Assembly: GCF_044762745.1 (NCBI RefSeq)
Contig: NZ_JBIWEX010000013.1
Location: 53,450-117,449, forward strand
Direction of reading: 5' to 3'
Length of the DNA: 64,000 nt
Source: Psychrobacillus sp044762745
GTDB taxonomy: Bacteria > Bacillota > Bacilli > Bacillales_A > Planococcaceae
Shown: positions 41,031 to 50,033 of the stretch, piece after piece
How the letters are laid out: every line of letters starts with the position of its first letter
Numbering within the stretch: position 1 is the stretch's first letter
Notes under the pieces: model-generated
Seen by the model: only the letters and a program-made list of their open reading frames with translations
What the model was told of the DNA's origin: nothing
The model's database searches: none
Translations under genes and position numbers: made by a program

Positions 41031-42155
41031 ATGGCTGGAGTAACTCCAGAAGTTGCAGAATTTATGAAAAGTCAAATTGTCACAGACTTTACGAAAGAAA
41101 TTGCTCAATATAACCTTGGACCACTTTGGGAAGCAATACCTGAAATTATGAATAAGACACCGAAACCACACGCTGAAGCTTATTTATGGTCGAAGGAGTT
41201 AATCGATAAAAAGATGGCTGAAGCAGCAGAAATTTTCACACCTGACCGTGGTGGAGAGCGTCGCGCTATTTATTTTCAAAACCCTGGTTTAACTTATCGT
41301 AAACCTTGGGGATGGGCATCTACATCTCAAACAATTTATGCCGCTGTTCAAATGCTTCTTCCAGGAGAAAAAGCACCATCTCACCGACATTCACAGTCAG
41401 CTTTGCGCTTCATTTCCAAAGGGACTGGTGCCTATACAATCGTACAAGGTGAACGTATTTTCATGGAAGAGGGCGACTTCTTAACTACACCTAAAAACTT
41501 ATGGCATGGTCATGAACATTTAGGCACGGAGCCAATGTTGTGGATGGACGCTTTAGATATTCCAACTCTATATTCAATTGGTGGTACTTTCTTTGAACCT
41601 TATGAAGATGGACTACAACAACCTGGTGTCCCAGATAACTTTTCCGAGCAACGATACCGTGGAGGTATGATTCGACCAGTTGGAGACGATAAATTTACAG
41701 TTGCACCTTTAGCAAACTATAAATGGGATCGTACGGTAGATGGTATTAAAGGGTTAATGGCTTTTGAACCAGATCCACATCATGGGTTTGCTGTCGAGTA
41801 TATTAATCCATCAACCGGTAAATCTGCCAATCCAACATTAGGAACACGCATGCAACATTTACCAGAAGGAATGCATACAAAAGCACTGCGTCACACACAT
41901 TCAACTGTTTATCATGCTCATAAAGGAGAAGGCTACACAGTTATTAACGGCGTACGCTTCGACTGGAAAGCTGGAGACTACTTTGTAGTACCTAACTGGG
42001 CTTGGTATGAACATAAAGCAGCAAAAGATTCCTACCTATTCTCTGTAAACGATATTCCAATCATGGATCGTTTTGAATTGGAACAAGAACAGGCTTATGA
42101 CTCTACTAATGGTCACCAAGATATTACTAGCGAATTCAAAGCGGCATTTCGTTAA
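41031..42155 (+). CDS. Gentisate 1,2-dioxygenase
   Basis: 374 residues from ATG 41031 (GAGGAATT just upstream). A bicupin. The N-terminal cupin carries iron ligands H118 and H120 (PSHRHSQSALRFI) and probably H159 (NLWHGH). The C-terminal cupin has ALRHTHSTVYHAHKGEGYTVING, with a further HAHKG motif. It opens gentisate to maleylpyruvate with O2. Placed between the FAH hydrolase and an MFS transporter, it fixes the identity of the pathway. Confidence 0.94.
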   Translation: MAGVTPEVAEFMKSQIVTDFTKEIAQYNLGPLWEAIPEIMNKTPKPHAEAYLWSKELIDKKMAEAAEIFTPDRGGERRAIYFQNPGLTYRKPWGWASTSQTIYAAVQMLLPGEKAPSHRHSQSALRFISKGTGAYTIVQGERIFMEEGDFLTTPKNLWHGHEHLGTEPMLWMDALDIPTLYSIGGTFFEPYEDGLQQPGVPDNFSEQRYRGGMIRPVGDDKFTVAPLANYKWDRTVDGIKGLMAFEPDPHHGFAVEYINPSTGKSANPTLGTRMQHLPEGMHTKALRHTHSTVYHAHKGEGYTVINGVRFDWKAGDYFVVPNWAWYEHKAAKDSYLFSVNDIPIMDRFELEQEQAYDSTNGHQDITSEFKAAFR

Positions 42156-42166
42156 CGATGAATAGA

Positions 42167-42219
42167 AGTAATTCCGTAAATTAAAACTACAACTTGATAT
42201 TTACGGGATTACTATTTTT
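42167..42219 (+). terminator. Terminator after gentisate dioxygenase
   Basis: AGTAATTCCGTAAA pairs with TTTACGGGATTACT (one mismatch), followed by ATTTTTG. Confidence 0.8.
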
Positions 42220-42230
42220 GTAAAATAATA

Positions 42231-42244
42231 TGTAAGCGCTTTAT
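42231..42244. promoter_or_regulatory. cre-like site upstream of the MFS transporter
   Basis: TGTAAGCGCTTTAT matches the CcpA-binding consensus TGNAANCGNWNNCA except at the last two positions. It is about 175 bp upstream of the transporter start. The remaining stretch to 42417 has no gene; an unused AAGGAGGTGG lies at 42277. Confidence 0.5.
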
Positions 42245-42417
42245 CTGAACTTTTATTCTACCCAGGTAAAATATTTAAGGAGGTGGCGAAAAGAGTATCT
42301 AGAGTTTTCAGAATAGTAAATAATTATTTTATTTTTTCATTAAATCGGTATCATCTTATTTTATGATTTATCTTTCTACTATAACAATACATGATTTTAG
42401 GAAGGATGTTTTTAATA

Positions 42418-43677
42418 ATGGAAAAAAAGAAATTTTGGAGCTATGAAAATAAATTAACAATAATCTTCTTCTTTGTAATAGGGTTTGTATTCTTTGATCG
42501 TTTAGCGATTAACTATTTATTTCCGATGATATCAGTAGATTTAGGACTTAACTACACGCAATTAGGTTTACTTGGAGCAGCACTTGCATTAACTTGGTCA
42601 GTTTCAGGTCCACTAGGTGGATTTATCTCGGATAAGGTGAAAAGTAAAAAAGTAATGTTAGCAATTTTAGTACTCGCATTCTCTGTTATTTCATTATTAC
42701 ATGGATTAGCACAAACTTTCGGTATGTTATTTGTACTACGTTTATTAATGGGTATTGTAGAAGGTCCACTGATTCCGCAAACACAATCGATTTTAGCAAT
42801 AGAATCTTCGGAGCGTCGTAAAGGTTTTAACTTAGGCTTTACGATGAACACAAGTAACGCATTATTCGGAAGCATTTTAGCACCGATATTAATCGTTGCA
42901 TTAGCAACTAAGTTTGACTGGCATACTGCATTCTATTTAACGATTATTCCAGGGATTCTTTTAAGTTTAGCGATTTTAAAAGGAGTTAAGAATCCATATC
43001 CATCCAGATTTCATGCTATGCATGCAACAAAATCGACTGAAAAAGTGAAAGTGAAAGACGTTCTTAAACATCGTAATATATGGTTATCCATTATTGTTTT
43101 CAGTTTAGTTATGACAACACTAATGGCATTTCAAATTTTTGCACCAACCTATTTAGTGCAAGCAAAAGGTTTATCAAGTACAACAATGAGTTTAGTAATG
43201 GCTTCATTCGGAGTTGGTTATGCAATCTTCGGATTCTTAATCCCAACTCTTTCAGAACGCACTGGTCGTAAACCAGCTTCTGCAGTTTCTGGTTTGTTAT
43301 TAATTCTTGTACCATTAAGTATCGTATTCGTTGATTCTATTCCATTAATGATGATTCTCTTATTCATCGGTTCGGCTGGTTCAGGTGTAATCGGTATGTC
43401 AATGTCAGTTATTCCTGTTGAGTCTGCTCCATTACAATACTCAGGTCTTGCAATAGGTTTAACAATTGGTATTGGTGAGCTAATCGGTGGGTTCTTAAAC
43501 CCAATGATCAACGGGGCTTTAGCTGACATGTATGGTATTCAAACACCATTATATGTTGCAGCTGCTGCAGGCCTTATCGCGTTTGTGTTCACGTTATTCT
43601 TTAAAGAAACGGCACCATCTAAAATTAATAGAACTCCGGAACCAGTAGTTAACACGAGTGTTCCGGTACAATCCTAG
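42418..43677 (+). CDS. MFS transporter, probable aromatic acid importer
   Basis: About 419 residues with twelve hydrophobic segments. The first cytoplasmic loop is GFISDKVKSKK (variant of the MFS GxxxDRxGR motif), and GRLMG-like RLLMGIVEGPLIPQTQS follows. Similar to the aromatic acid:H+ symporter/ACS groups. Start ATG 42418 rather than upstream in-frame ATGs that touch the ribosome binding site. It most likely imports 3-hydroxybenzoate, gentisate or a related substrate. Confidence 0.85.
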   Translation: MEKKKFWSYENKLTIIFFFVIGFVFFDRLAINYLFPMISVDLGLNYTQLGLLGAALALTWSVSGPLGGFISDKVKSKKVMLAILVLAFSVISLLHGLAQTFGMLFVLRLLMGIVEGPLIPQTQSILAIESSERRKGFNLGFTMNTSNALFGSILAPILIVALATKFDWHTAFYLTIIPGILLSLAILKGVKNPYPSRFHAMHATKSTEKVKVKDVLKHRNIWLSIIVFSLVMTTLMAFQIFAPTYLVQAKGLSSTTMSLVMASFGVGYAIFGFLIPTLSERTGRKPASAVSGLLLILVPLSIVFVDSIPLMMILLFIGSAGSGVIGMSMSVIPVESAPLQYSGLAIGLTIGIGELIGGFLNPMINGALADMYGIQTPLYVAAAAGLIAFVFTLFFKETAPSKINRTPEPVVNTSVPVQS

Positions 43678-43693
43678 TTGGAATAATAAAAAC

Positions 43694-43734
43694 GAGGGGT
43701 TGAGTTTCATTATTTGAAACTCAGCCTCTTTATT
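43694..43734 (+). terminator. Terminator after the MFS gene
   Basis: TTGAGTTTC pairs with GAAACTCAG within a longer GAGG...CCTC stem, followed by TTTATTTTG. Confidence 0.85.
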
Positions 43735-43786
43735 TTGAGTCTTAAAGATAAAGTATTTATACTTACAGAGGACTGAGGTGAGCAAA

Positions 43787-44542
43787 ATGGCAAAAAATGA
43801 AGTTTCGACACTTAAAAAAGGACTTCGAGTTTTAGAATTGGTAAAGAATCATCAAGGTATTACTTTAAGAGATGTGATGGACGAACATGACCTAAGTAAA
43901 TCAACAGCATTTCGTTTATTAACAACATTAGAAGAGATGGGTTACATATATAAAAGTCATACTCAGTATTTTATTAACCACAAAATGTTTTGTGAAAGTT
44001 TTGAAAAGCGCTCTCCGATGGATTGGACTTCGTTACGTTCCATATATCAAGCAGCGAATAATTTACAGATGAGTACATATATAGGCAAAGTTGACGGTAC
44101 GGACTTAGTCATGACGCAAATATTACATGCCCCATTTCAAAAGTCGGCAGACACAGAAATCGGAAATCGTTCAAAACTACATCAATCCGCTTTAGGTAAA
44201 GTAATCCTAGCCAATTTAGCTGAAGAACCGTTAGAGTCTTTACTTGAAAAGATGTCACTTGAACGTGCCACGAAAAATACGTTTCAAGACTCACAGCTAT
44301 TTCGATATCATTTAAAAGCAATACGCGAAGATGGCTTTGCTTTTGATGATGAGGAACGGATCGTTGGTATCCGTTGTATAGCCGTTCCTGTGTTTCGTAA
44401 TCAAGAAGTTATTGCTGCGTTAGCAATTGCAGCACCTGCTGAACAAATTTCTCGAAGCAATATAAAACAGATTGTTTCTAAACTTAATACAGGAAGCAAG
44501 GCCATTACGAAAGAAATAGAAACTTTAGTCAATATTCATTAA
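43787..44542 (+). CDS. IclR-family regulator 3
   Basis: About 251 residues. The HTH is ITLRDVMDEHDLSKSTAFRLLTTLEEMGYI, and the effector domain (IGNRSKLHQSALGKVILANL; GIRCIAVPVF) follows. Unlike IclR 1 and 2 it is of the common KdgR/IclR type, hence a separate origin. ATG 43787 is preferred, with GAGGTG five bases away; GTG 43778 is possible. It precedes FMN reductase and Old Yellow Enzyme genes and probably regulates them. Confidence 0.88.
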   Translation: MAKNEVSTLKKGLRVLELVKNHQGITLRDVMDEHDLSKSTAFRLLTTLEEMGYIYKSHTQYFINHKMFCESFEKRSPMDWTSLRSIYQAANNLQMSTYIGKVDGTDLVMTQILHAPFQKSADTEIGNRSKLHQSALGKVILANLAEEPLESLLEKMSLERATKNTFQDSQLFRYHLKAIREDGFAFDDEERIVGIRCIAVPVFRNQEVIAALAIAAPAEQISRSNIKQIVSKLNTGSKAITKEIETLVNIH

Positions 44543-44559
44543 ACTTTGGAGGAATTCAC

Positions 44560-45102
44560 ATGAAAGTAGTAGCAATCGTAGGAAGTATTCGAAAAGATTC
44601 ATATAATTTACAACTAGCAAAGCATGTTCAAAAACGTTATGCAGAGCAATTTGAGTTAGAAATTTTATACTTATCTACATTACCTATGTACAACCAAGAT
44701 ATCGAATTAGATGCACCACAAGAAGTACTTGATTTTAAAGCAAAAGTTAAAGGTGCAGATGCAGTTCTTTGGGTAACGCCTGAATACAATTCAACTATTC
44801 CGGGTGTGTTAGGAAATGCGATTGACTGGTTGAGCCGAGTAGACAAAGTAATGAACGGTAAACCTTCTATTATTATGGGCTCGTCAATGGGTATTTTAGG
44901 ATCAGTTAAAGCACAAATGCATTTACGAGATATACTATTTGCGAGTGGCTTAAACTCACCATTATTACCAATGAATGAAGTATATGTAGGTGCAGTACAT
45001 GAGAAGTTTGATACAGAAGGTAACTTAACAGATGAAGCGACTATCGATTTCTTAGACTCTGTCATTTCAAACTTCCAGGAATGGATGAAACAATACGTAT
45101 AA
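44560..45102 (+). CDS. NADPH-dependent FMN reductase family protein
   Basis: A 180-residue flavodoxin-like reductase. FMN phosphate loop GSIRKDSYNLQLA, then WVTPEYNSTIPGVLGNAIDWLSR, the classic family motif, and GSSMGILGS. It starts 17 bp after IclR 3. It may provide reduced flavin to a partner or reduce azo/quinone compounds. A terminator separates it from the Old Yellow Enzyme gene, but both probably share the regulator. Confidence 0.9.
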   Translation: MKVVAIVGSIRKDSYNLQLAKHVQKRYAEQFELEILYLSTLPMYNQDIELDAPQEVLDFKAKVKGADAVLWVTPEYNSTIPGVLGNAIDWLSRVDKVMNGKPSIIMGSSMGILGSVKAQMHLRDILFASGLNSPLLPMNEVYVGAVHEKFDTEGNLTDEATIDFLDSVISNFQEWMKQYV

Positions 45103-45109
45103 AAATATT

Positions 45110-45142
45110 ACACCTCTTCCCTTACATGAAGAGGTGTTTTTA
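45110..45142 (+). terminator. Terminator between FMN reductase and OYE genes
   Basis: ACACCTCTTC pairs with GAAGAGGTGT around an 8-nt loop, followed by TTTT. The next ribosome binding site follows at once, so read-through may supply the OYE gene. Confidence 0.8.
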
Positions 45143-45156
45143 AAAGGGAGATTACA

Positions 45157-46287
45157 ATGAAAGCCAACTACCAAAATCTATTTCAAGATTATACATATAA
45201 AAGTGGCGTCCATGTGAAAAATCGTCTCATTATGGCTCCGATGACAACCTTTTCCGCTGATGAGAACGACTTTGTATCGCAAGAAGAACTTGATTATTAT
45301 AAAGAGCGTGCAAATGGTGTCGGTACAATTATAACGGCCTGTGCATATGTATCAAAAAGTGGAAAAGGATTTGATGGTCAAATGGGTATTAACCATGATG
45401 GAACCATTAAAGGGCTATCTCAATTGGCAGAGGCTATTCATTCTGGTGGAGCGAAAGGCGTTGTTCAACTTTATCATGGTGGTCGTTTAGCTGTCCCAAG
45501 ACTTATTCCAAATGAAGAAACAGTTAGTGCAAGCTCCATTGCCCCGCTTAAAGATCGTGGATTCTATAGCATTAATCAGGCTCCAAGAGCATTAACGACG
45601 GAAGAAGTATATGGAATTATTACTGATTTTGGTGAAGCAACACGTCGTGCTATTGAAGCAGGCTTTGATGGCGTGGAGTTACACGGAGCAAGTGGATATT
45701 TAATTCAGCAATTTGTCTCCCCACACTCTAACCATAGAACAGATGAATTTCAACATACGAATCTATTCTCTTTAAAACTGATCGAAGAAGTAAAAAAGGT
45801 AATTCAAGAATATGCAACGAAACCATTTTTAATCGGCTATCGTTTTTCACCAGAAGAGCCAGAAACACCTGGCATTACAATGAAAGAAACCTATTCTTTA
45901 ATCGACGAATTAATTCAAGCAGATATTGATTATCTTCATATTGCAACAACAGACGCTTGGGCAAAACCACGTAGAGGTATCGTAAGTGATAAATCACGTA
46001 CGGAGTGTATTGCAGAATATATTAATAAACGAGTACCACTAATTGGTGTAGGGAGTGTTCATACGCCTGATGATGCCGCACTTGTCTTAGAAAAAGGTGA
46101 AACAGACTTTGTGGCAATTGGACGAGCACTAATTGTCGATCCGCATTGGGTTGAAAAAGTAGAAAAAAAAGAAGCGGATACCATTTCTCTTCAATTAACA
46201 AAAAATGATAAGCAACAGGCTGTTATCCCAACTCCTTTATGGAAACTAATATTAGAAATTGAAGGTTGGTTTCCTGTTGAACGATAA
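45157..46287 (+). CDS. Old Yellow Enzyme family NADH:flavin oxidoreductase
   Basis: 376 residues. TIM barrel with KNRLIMAPMTTF at the start, VQLYHGGR (about 108-115), the substrate-binding GFDGVELHGASGYLIQQFVSPHSNHRTDEF and GRALIVDP near the end. Related to YqiG/NamA-type ene-reductases. It reduces activated C=C bonds, plausibly of an aromatic-derived enone or maleyl compound. No C-terminal Fe-S/NAD domain is present. Confidence 0.9.
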   Translation: MKANYQNLFQDYTYKSGVHVKNRLIMAPMTTFSADENDFVSQEELDYYKERANGVGTIITACAYVSKSGKGFDGQMGINHDGTIKGLSQLAEAIHSGGAKGVVQLYHGGRLAVPRLIPNEETVSASSIAPLKDRGFYSINQAPRALTTEEVYGIITDFGEATRRAIEAGFDGVELHGASGYLIQQFVSPHSNHRTDEFQHTNLFSLKLIEEVKKVIQEYATKPFLIGYRFSPEEPETPGITMKETYSLIDELIQADIDYLHIATTDAWAKPRRGIVSDKSRTECIAEYINKRVPLIGVGSVHTPDDAALVLEKGETDFVAIGRALIVDPHWVEKVEKKEADTISLQLTKNDKQQAVIPTPLWKLILEIEGWFPVER

Positions 46288-46312
46288 GTGAATTTATTTA
46301 TGTAGCAATAAA

Positions 46313-46353
46313 ACGGAAGTGATCAAACGCAATGTCGCGTTGATCACTTCCGT
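46313..46353. terminator. Terminator-like perfect hairpin between convergent genes
   Basis: ACGGAAGTGATCAA and TTGATCACTTCCGT pair around AACGCAATGTCGCG. A T-rich tail exists on the minus strand (TTTTATT); the plus strand is followed by A. Confidence 0.75.
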
Positions 46354-46405
46354 AAAAAAACTACGAACCTTCCCATCTCAAATTATAGTGAGGGTTGAAA
46401 GTTTC

Positions 46406-47332
46406 TTACTTAGCATTCAAAAAATCACCAGTACGTTTGTAAACGTCTTTATATTCACCGAGATGCGTCCATTTCCCTAAGAATCCATGCGTAACACCTT
46501 CATAACGTTTTACTTCCACATGTACACCCGATTTTTGTAAATTCTCCCCAAATAGTTCCCCTTCATCTCTAAATGGGTCATATTCTGCTGTAATAATAAA
46601 TGTTTCTGGAAGATTTTCTAAATTTTCTTCGCGTATTGGTGAAACAAGGGGATTATCTGTACTAACATCACCTAGTAGATAGAAGCTATTCAGCTCAGCT
46701 AGTTGATCACTTTCTACGAAATAGCCTGTACCATTTTCCACTAATGATGGGTAACGGAATTCACTAAAATCAAGGTCTAAAGATGGATAGAATAATACTT
46801 GTTTTGTAACTGTAAATTCTTTTTTCTCACGGGCCATTAAAGAAACAGCAGCAACTAAGTTTCCACCAGAGCTATCACCTGCTAGAGCGAGTGTTTTTCC
46901 ATCCCACTGTAATTCTTCTTTATGTTCTGTTACCCATTTTGTTAGATTATAGCTATCTTCTAACGCAGCAGGAAATGGGTGTTCAGGAGCAAGGCGAAAA
47001 TCAACAGCAATGACTTTATGGCCTGATGCCGCACACAAGGAACGTGCTACATCATCATGACTTTCTAAGTTCCCTGAGAAGAAGGCACCACCATGGAAAT
47101 ACATTAAAACTGGGTAAACATCTGCTTCTGTAGGTGTATAAATTCGAATCGTCAGGTCTGCTTCAGGCGTTGACACCGTCTTGTCTTCCACCTGATATAC
47201 TTGTTCTCGTTGTTCCACTGGTAAAGATGGTGCATCGAACATTTTACGATGTTCTTCGGGAACCACCTTTTGTTTTGTATCTGATTTCGGGATGAATTCC
47301 AATATCTTTTTTATCTCGGGATGTACCGGCAT
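46406..47332 (-). CDS. Alpha/beta hydrolase (hormone-sensitive-lipase type esterase)
   Basis: 308 residues. Oxyanion-hole motif HGGAFFSGN (about residue 79), nucleophile elbow GDSSGGN (about 154), catalytic Asp in EYDPFRDEG and His in GVTHGFLG. HSL-type carboxylesterase acting on small esters. It lies at the distal end of the leftward catabolic gene set and may hydrolyse an aromatic ester feeding the monooxygenase next to it. Confidence 0.9.
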   Translation of the reverse strand: MPVHPEIKKILEFIPKSDTKQKVVPEEHRKMFDAPSLPVEQREQVYQVEDKTVSTPEADLTIRIYTPTEADVYPVLMYFHGGAFFSGNLESHDDVARSLCAASGHKVIAVDFRLAPEHPFPAALEDSYNLTKWVTEHKEELQWDGKTLALAGDSSGGNLVAAVSLMAREKKEFTVTKQVLFYPSLDLDFSEFRYPSLVENGTGYFVESDQLAELNSFYLLGDVSTDNPLVSPIREENLENLPETFIITAEYDPFRDEGELFGENLQKSGVHVEVKRYEGVTHGFLGKWTHLGEYKDVYKRTGDFLNAK

Positions 47333-47390
47333 CTATGAGAACCTCCTTATTTTTTTATTCGTTCTGATTTATCTAAAAAAACGAACGGAA

Positions 47391-47417
47391 TTCCTTACCT
47401 ATTGAATAGGTAAGGAA
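47391..47417 (-). terminator. Hairpin after the second FAD monooxygenase
   Basis: A perfect 13-bp inverted repeat, TTCCTTACCTATT with its complement, around one G. The leftward tail is T-rich only after a further 9 bases, so termination may be partial. Confidence 0.65.
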
Positions 47418-47427
47418 TTTATTACTT

Positions 47428-48525
47428 TTAGAAGTGAGCTTTTTCCGGGAATGCAGTTTCTGCTTGATCTGATGGGAATAGACGAGATAATTCTTGATAA
47501 AGCTTCGTAATTGGTTTACGTTTTGCTTCATAGTTTTGTAGTGCTTCATCAATTGTATCCGCTTCCAGGATTGATTTTGCTAATACCTCTGCATCTTGCA
47601 TGGCCATGTTTGCGCCTTGCCCTTGATTGTGGAGCATTGCGTGAGCCGAATCGCCAAGTAACGTAACTGATTTCGTGCTCCATTTATCTATTGGTTCTAA
47701 ATCACATAATGGACGAGTCACAATGTCTTCAAATGCGATAGTCTCTACTAATTTTTGAAGTGTTGGACCAAAACCTGTAATGCTTGCTAAAATCTCTTCT
47801 TTTGTTAATTCTGGTTTCCATGCAAATTCACCCGGTACTGTAATATCTACGGATACTTGATTACGATGCTCTAATGGCAATAAATAAAAGGAGTTATCAC
47901 CATCTACATAAATTCGTAAAATGTTTTCCTTTGAAGCCATACCAAGTGCATCGTCAAAGTCAATTAATACACGGTGTGCAAGATAGCCTGAATATACCGG
48001 TTCCACATGCCCTAGAACCTGATTACGGACTGTTGAACGAATACCATCTGCTGCAATGACAAGATCTGCTTCAATTGTTGTTCCATTTTCAAACGTGACT
48101 TCGGCATAATCTCCGTGGTCGGTAATTTTCTCGCAGCGATGATTTAAATGAATTTGATCTTCTGGAATACCTGACACAATTGTTTCTAATAGATCTGCAC
48201 GGTGAACCAAACGAGCGTAAGCTTCTGTTTTGTCATCGGTTAATACCGGCCATGCTTCTTTAATCAGAACATGATCATCTCCAGCAATAATTTCCATGTG
48301 GTCACTTTGTGTCGTTACTTTTTCCAACGCTTCGTAAAGACCCCATTCCTTAAAGCATCTCACGCTTGGCGGCCGAATCCCGACACCTGCTCCAACTTCC
48401 TTCATAGATGATGCTTGCTCATACACGTCTGCACGAATTCCTTTTGCCTTTAACGCTACTGCAGCTGATGCTCCCCCAATGCCTCCACCAATAATTGCAA
48501 TTCTTAATTCAGCTTTTGATTTCAT
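47428..48525 (-). CDS. FAD-dependent monooxygenase (salicylate hydroxylase-like)
   Basis: About 365 residues. FAD fold GGGIGG, DG motif AADGIRSTVRNQVLG and GD motif LLGDSAHAMLHNQGQGANMAMQDAE. It is clearly diverged from the monooxygenase at 37803, so a different aromatic substrate is likely. ATG 48525 gives good spacing to AGGGGG. It follows the GntR gene by 69 bp in the long leftward operon. Confidence 0.87.
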   Translation of the reverse strand: MKSKAELRIAIIGGGIGGASAAVALKAKGIRADVYEQASSMKEVGAGVGIRPPSVRCFKEWGLYEALEKVTTQSDHMEIIAGDDHVLIKEAWPVLTDDKTEAYARLVHRADLLETIVSGIPEDQIHLNHRCEKITDHGDYAEVTFENGTTIEADLVIAADGIRSTVRNQVLGHVEPVYSGYLAHRVLIDFDDALGMASKENILRIYVDGDNSFYLLPLEHRNQVSVDITVPGEFAWKPELTKEEILASITGFGPTLQKLVETIAFEDIVTRPLCDLEPIDKWSTKSVTLLGDSAHAMLHNQGQGANMAMQDAEVLAKSILEADTIDEALQNYEAKRKPITKLYQELSRLFPSDQAETAFPEKAHF

Positions 48526-48594
48526 GAACATTTCCCCCTAAATGTGTTTTTTTACAAACATTTTTTATTCATACACCCCAAATTGTGAACCATC

Positions 48595-49350
48595 TCAACG
48601 ATTTACTGAAAAAGATAACTTGTAATCATCTGCAATATGGACAGCCTTTCTCCAGCCTATGAGGCGATCATTACGTGTGTACAACTTGGTTTCCGTTATA
48701 AGAACAGGTTCATTGTTTTCAATGCCCAAAACCTCTGCCACCATCTTACTTGCACCAGACGCATAAATTTGATGATCTCCTCGAGAAATGAGGATACCTT
48801 GTTCTCTCTCAAGTAACACAAAGACACTCTCGGCTTCTTCAAGCTCCCGTTTGTCCGGTTGGAAATCCTCTGGTACGAGCAGGTAAGTCTGCGCCCATAC
48901 GAGCGGCTTCCCTTTGAGCATGATTAAACGAGAAATTCTCAAAACCTTGTCATTCGGATCAATACGAAGGATTTCACAAAGATTCTCTGTAGGTAATACC
49001 CAATCAACGCTTAATATTTTCGACTTGCAATCCATCCCTTGATCGCGAAGAAAACCAACTAGTCCTCCTAACTCTAGCCCTGGAGGTCGTACGGGCATTT
49101 CCTGAACAGGAAAGGTGCCCTTCGCTCGCTCTCGGTAAACATAACCTTCATTGGCAAGCTCCTTCAGTGCCTGGCGGACAGGTGCTCGACTCACACGGAA
49201 CCGCTCAATAAGTTCATGCTCGGTGCTAAATGGTCGACCCGTCTCACCAGCTGCAGCCTGTAGCTCCTTGATTAAGATTTCCTTAATTTGTTTATAAAGA
49301 GGCACCGCTGATTGGCGATCAATCGTGTGTTTTAGTGCATGTCTAGTCAT
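48595..49350 (-). CDS. GntR/HutC-family regulator with UTRA domain
   Basis: 251 residues. The N-terminal winged HTH is TEHELIERFRVSRAPVRQALKELANEGYVYRERAKGTFP, and a C-terminal UTRA effector domain (about 90-245) follows. The ATG overlaps the stop of CoA-transferase B by 4 bp. Being inside the operon, it probably autoregulates the promoter near 57.33 kb in response to a pathway intermediate. Confidence 0.9.
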   Translation of the reverse strand: MTRHALKHTIDRQSAVPLYKQIKEILIKELQAAAGETGRPFSTEHELIERFRVSRAPVRQALKELANEGYVYRERAKGTFPVQEMPVRPPGLELGGLVGFLRDQGMDCKSKILSVDWVLPTENLCEILRIDPNDKVLRISRLIMLKGKPLVWAQTYLLVPEDFQPDKRELEEAESVFVLLEREQGILISRGDHQIYASGASKMVAEVLGIENNEPVLITETKLYTRNDRLIGWRKAVHIADDYKLSFSVNR

Positions 49351-50033
49351 TGCTGTACTCCAATCGTCTCTTTTTGTAAGCTAGCATGTAGCCTAAGCGG
49401 AGCCGCCGTACGTTCTTGTACATATTCAAACGTAACATTTGGAGCAAGTTCTAAAACTACAAGGCCAGCATCTGTTACGTCGATTATCGCAAGATTTGTA
49501 TAAATACGATCTACACAACGAGGAGTCGTTAGTGGATACGTACATTCTTCTACAATTTTTGGTCCCTGCTTACTTGTATGTTGCATAAACAGGAAAACAC
49601 GTTTACTGCCGGCAGTAAGGTCCATTGCACCACCAACACGTCCCAGAGTAGCGTTTGGAAGCTTCCAACTTGCTAAGTCACCATACTGTGATACTTGGAA
49701 TGCGCCTAGAATCGCTGCATCCAGGTGACCACCACGAATCATGGCAAATGATTCTGATTGCGAGAAGAATGAGCCACCTGGTCTTAGTGTAATTGGCTCT
49801 TTCCCTGCATTTACAAGATCCCAATCCTCTTCACCTGATTCTGGTTTTGGTCCTAATCCAAGAAGTCCATTTTCACTGTGTAAAATGATTTCTTTTCCTT
49901 CAGGAATATAATCAGCTACAAGTGTAGGTAAACCGATTCCAAGATTCACGAACCACCCATCTTCTAAGTCTAAAGCTACCCGCGAAGCTAGTTCTGGCAT
50001 TGACCATCCAATTTGCGCTTGATCTTTACTCAT
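49347..50033 (-). CDS. 3-oxoacid CoA-transferase subunit B
   Basis: 228 residues. Class I CoA-transferase beta subunit with the active-site glutamate motif SENGLLG (about residue 54) and NLGIGLPTLVADYIP. GGAMDLTAGSKRV is also typical. It overlaps subunit A by 8 bp. With A it moves CoA from a donor such as succinyl-CoA to a free acid formed by the pathway, probably a 3-oxo or aromatic-ring-derived acid. Confidence 0.92.
   Translation of the reverse strand: MSKDQAQIGWSMPELASRVALDLEDGWFVNLGIGLPTLVADYIPEGKEIILHSENGLLGLGPKPESGEEDWDLVNAGKEPITLRPGGSFFSQSESFAMIRGGHLDAAILGAFQVSQYGDLASWKLPNATLGRVGGAMDLTAGSKRVFLFMQHTSKQGPKIVEECTYPLTTPRCVDRIYTNLAIIDVTDAGLVVLELAPNVTFEYVQERTAAPLRLHASLQKETIGVQQ

Noticed and set aside
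42283..42366. 27-codon frame from GTG after AAGGAGG
   Set aside because: Start codon touches the ribosome binding site, composition is not protein-like and no family is recognised.
46313..46353. Insertion-sequence terminal repeats
   Set aside because: The inverted repeat forms one short hairpin at the junction of convergent genes with a T-rich tail, so it is a terminator.
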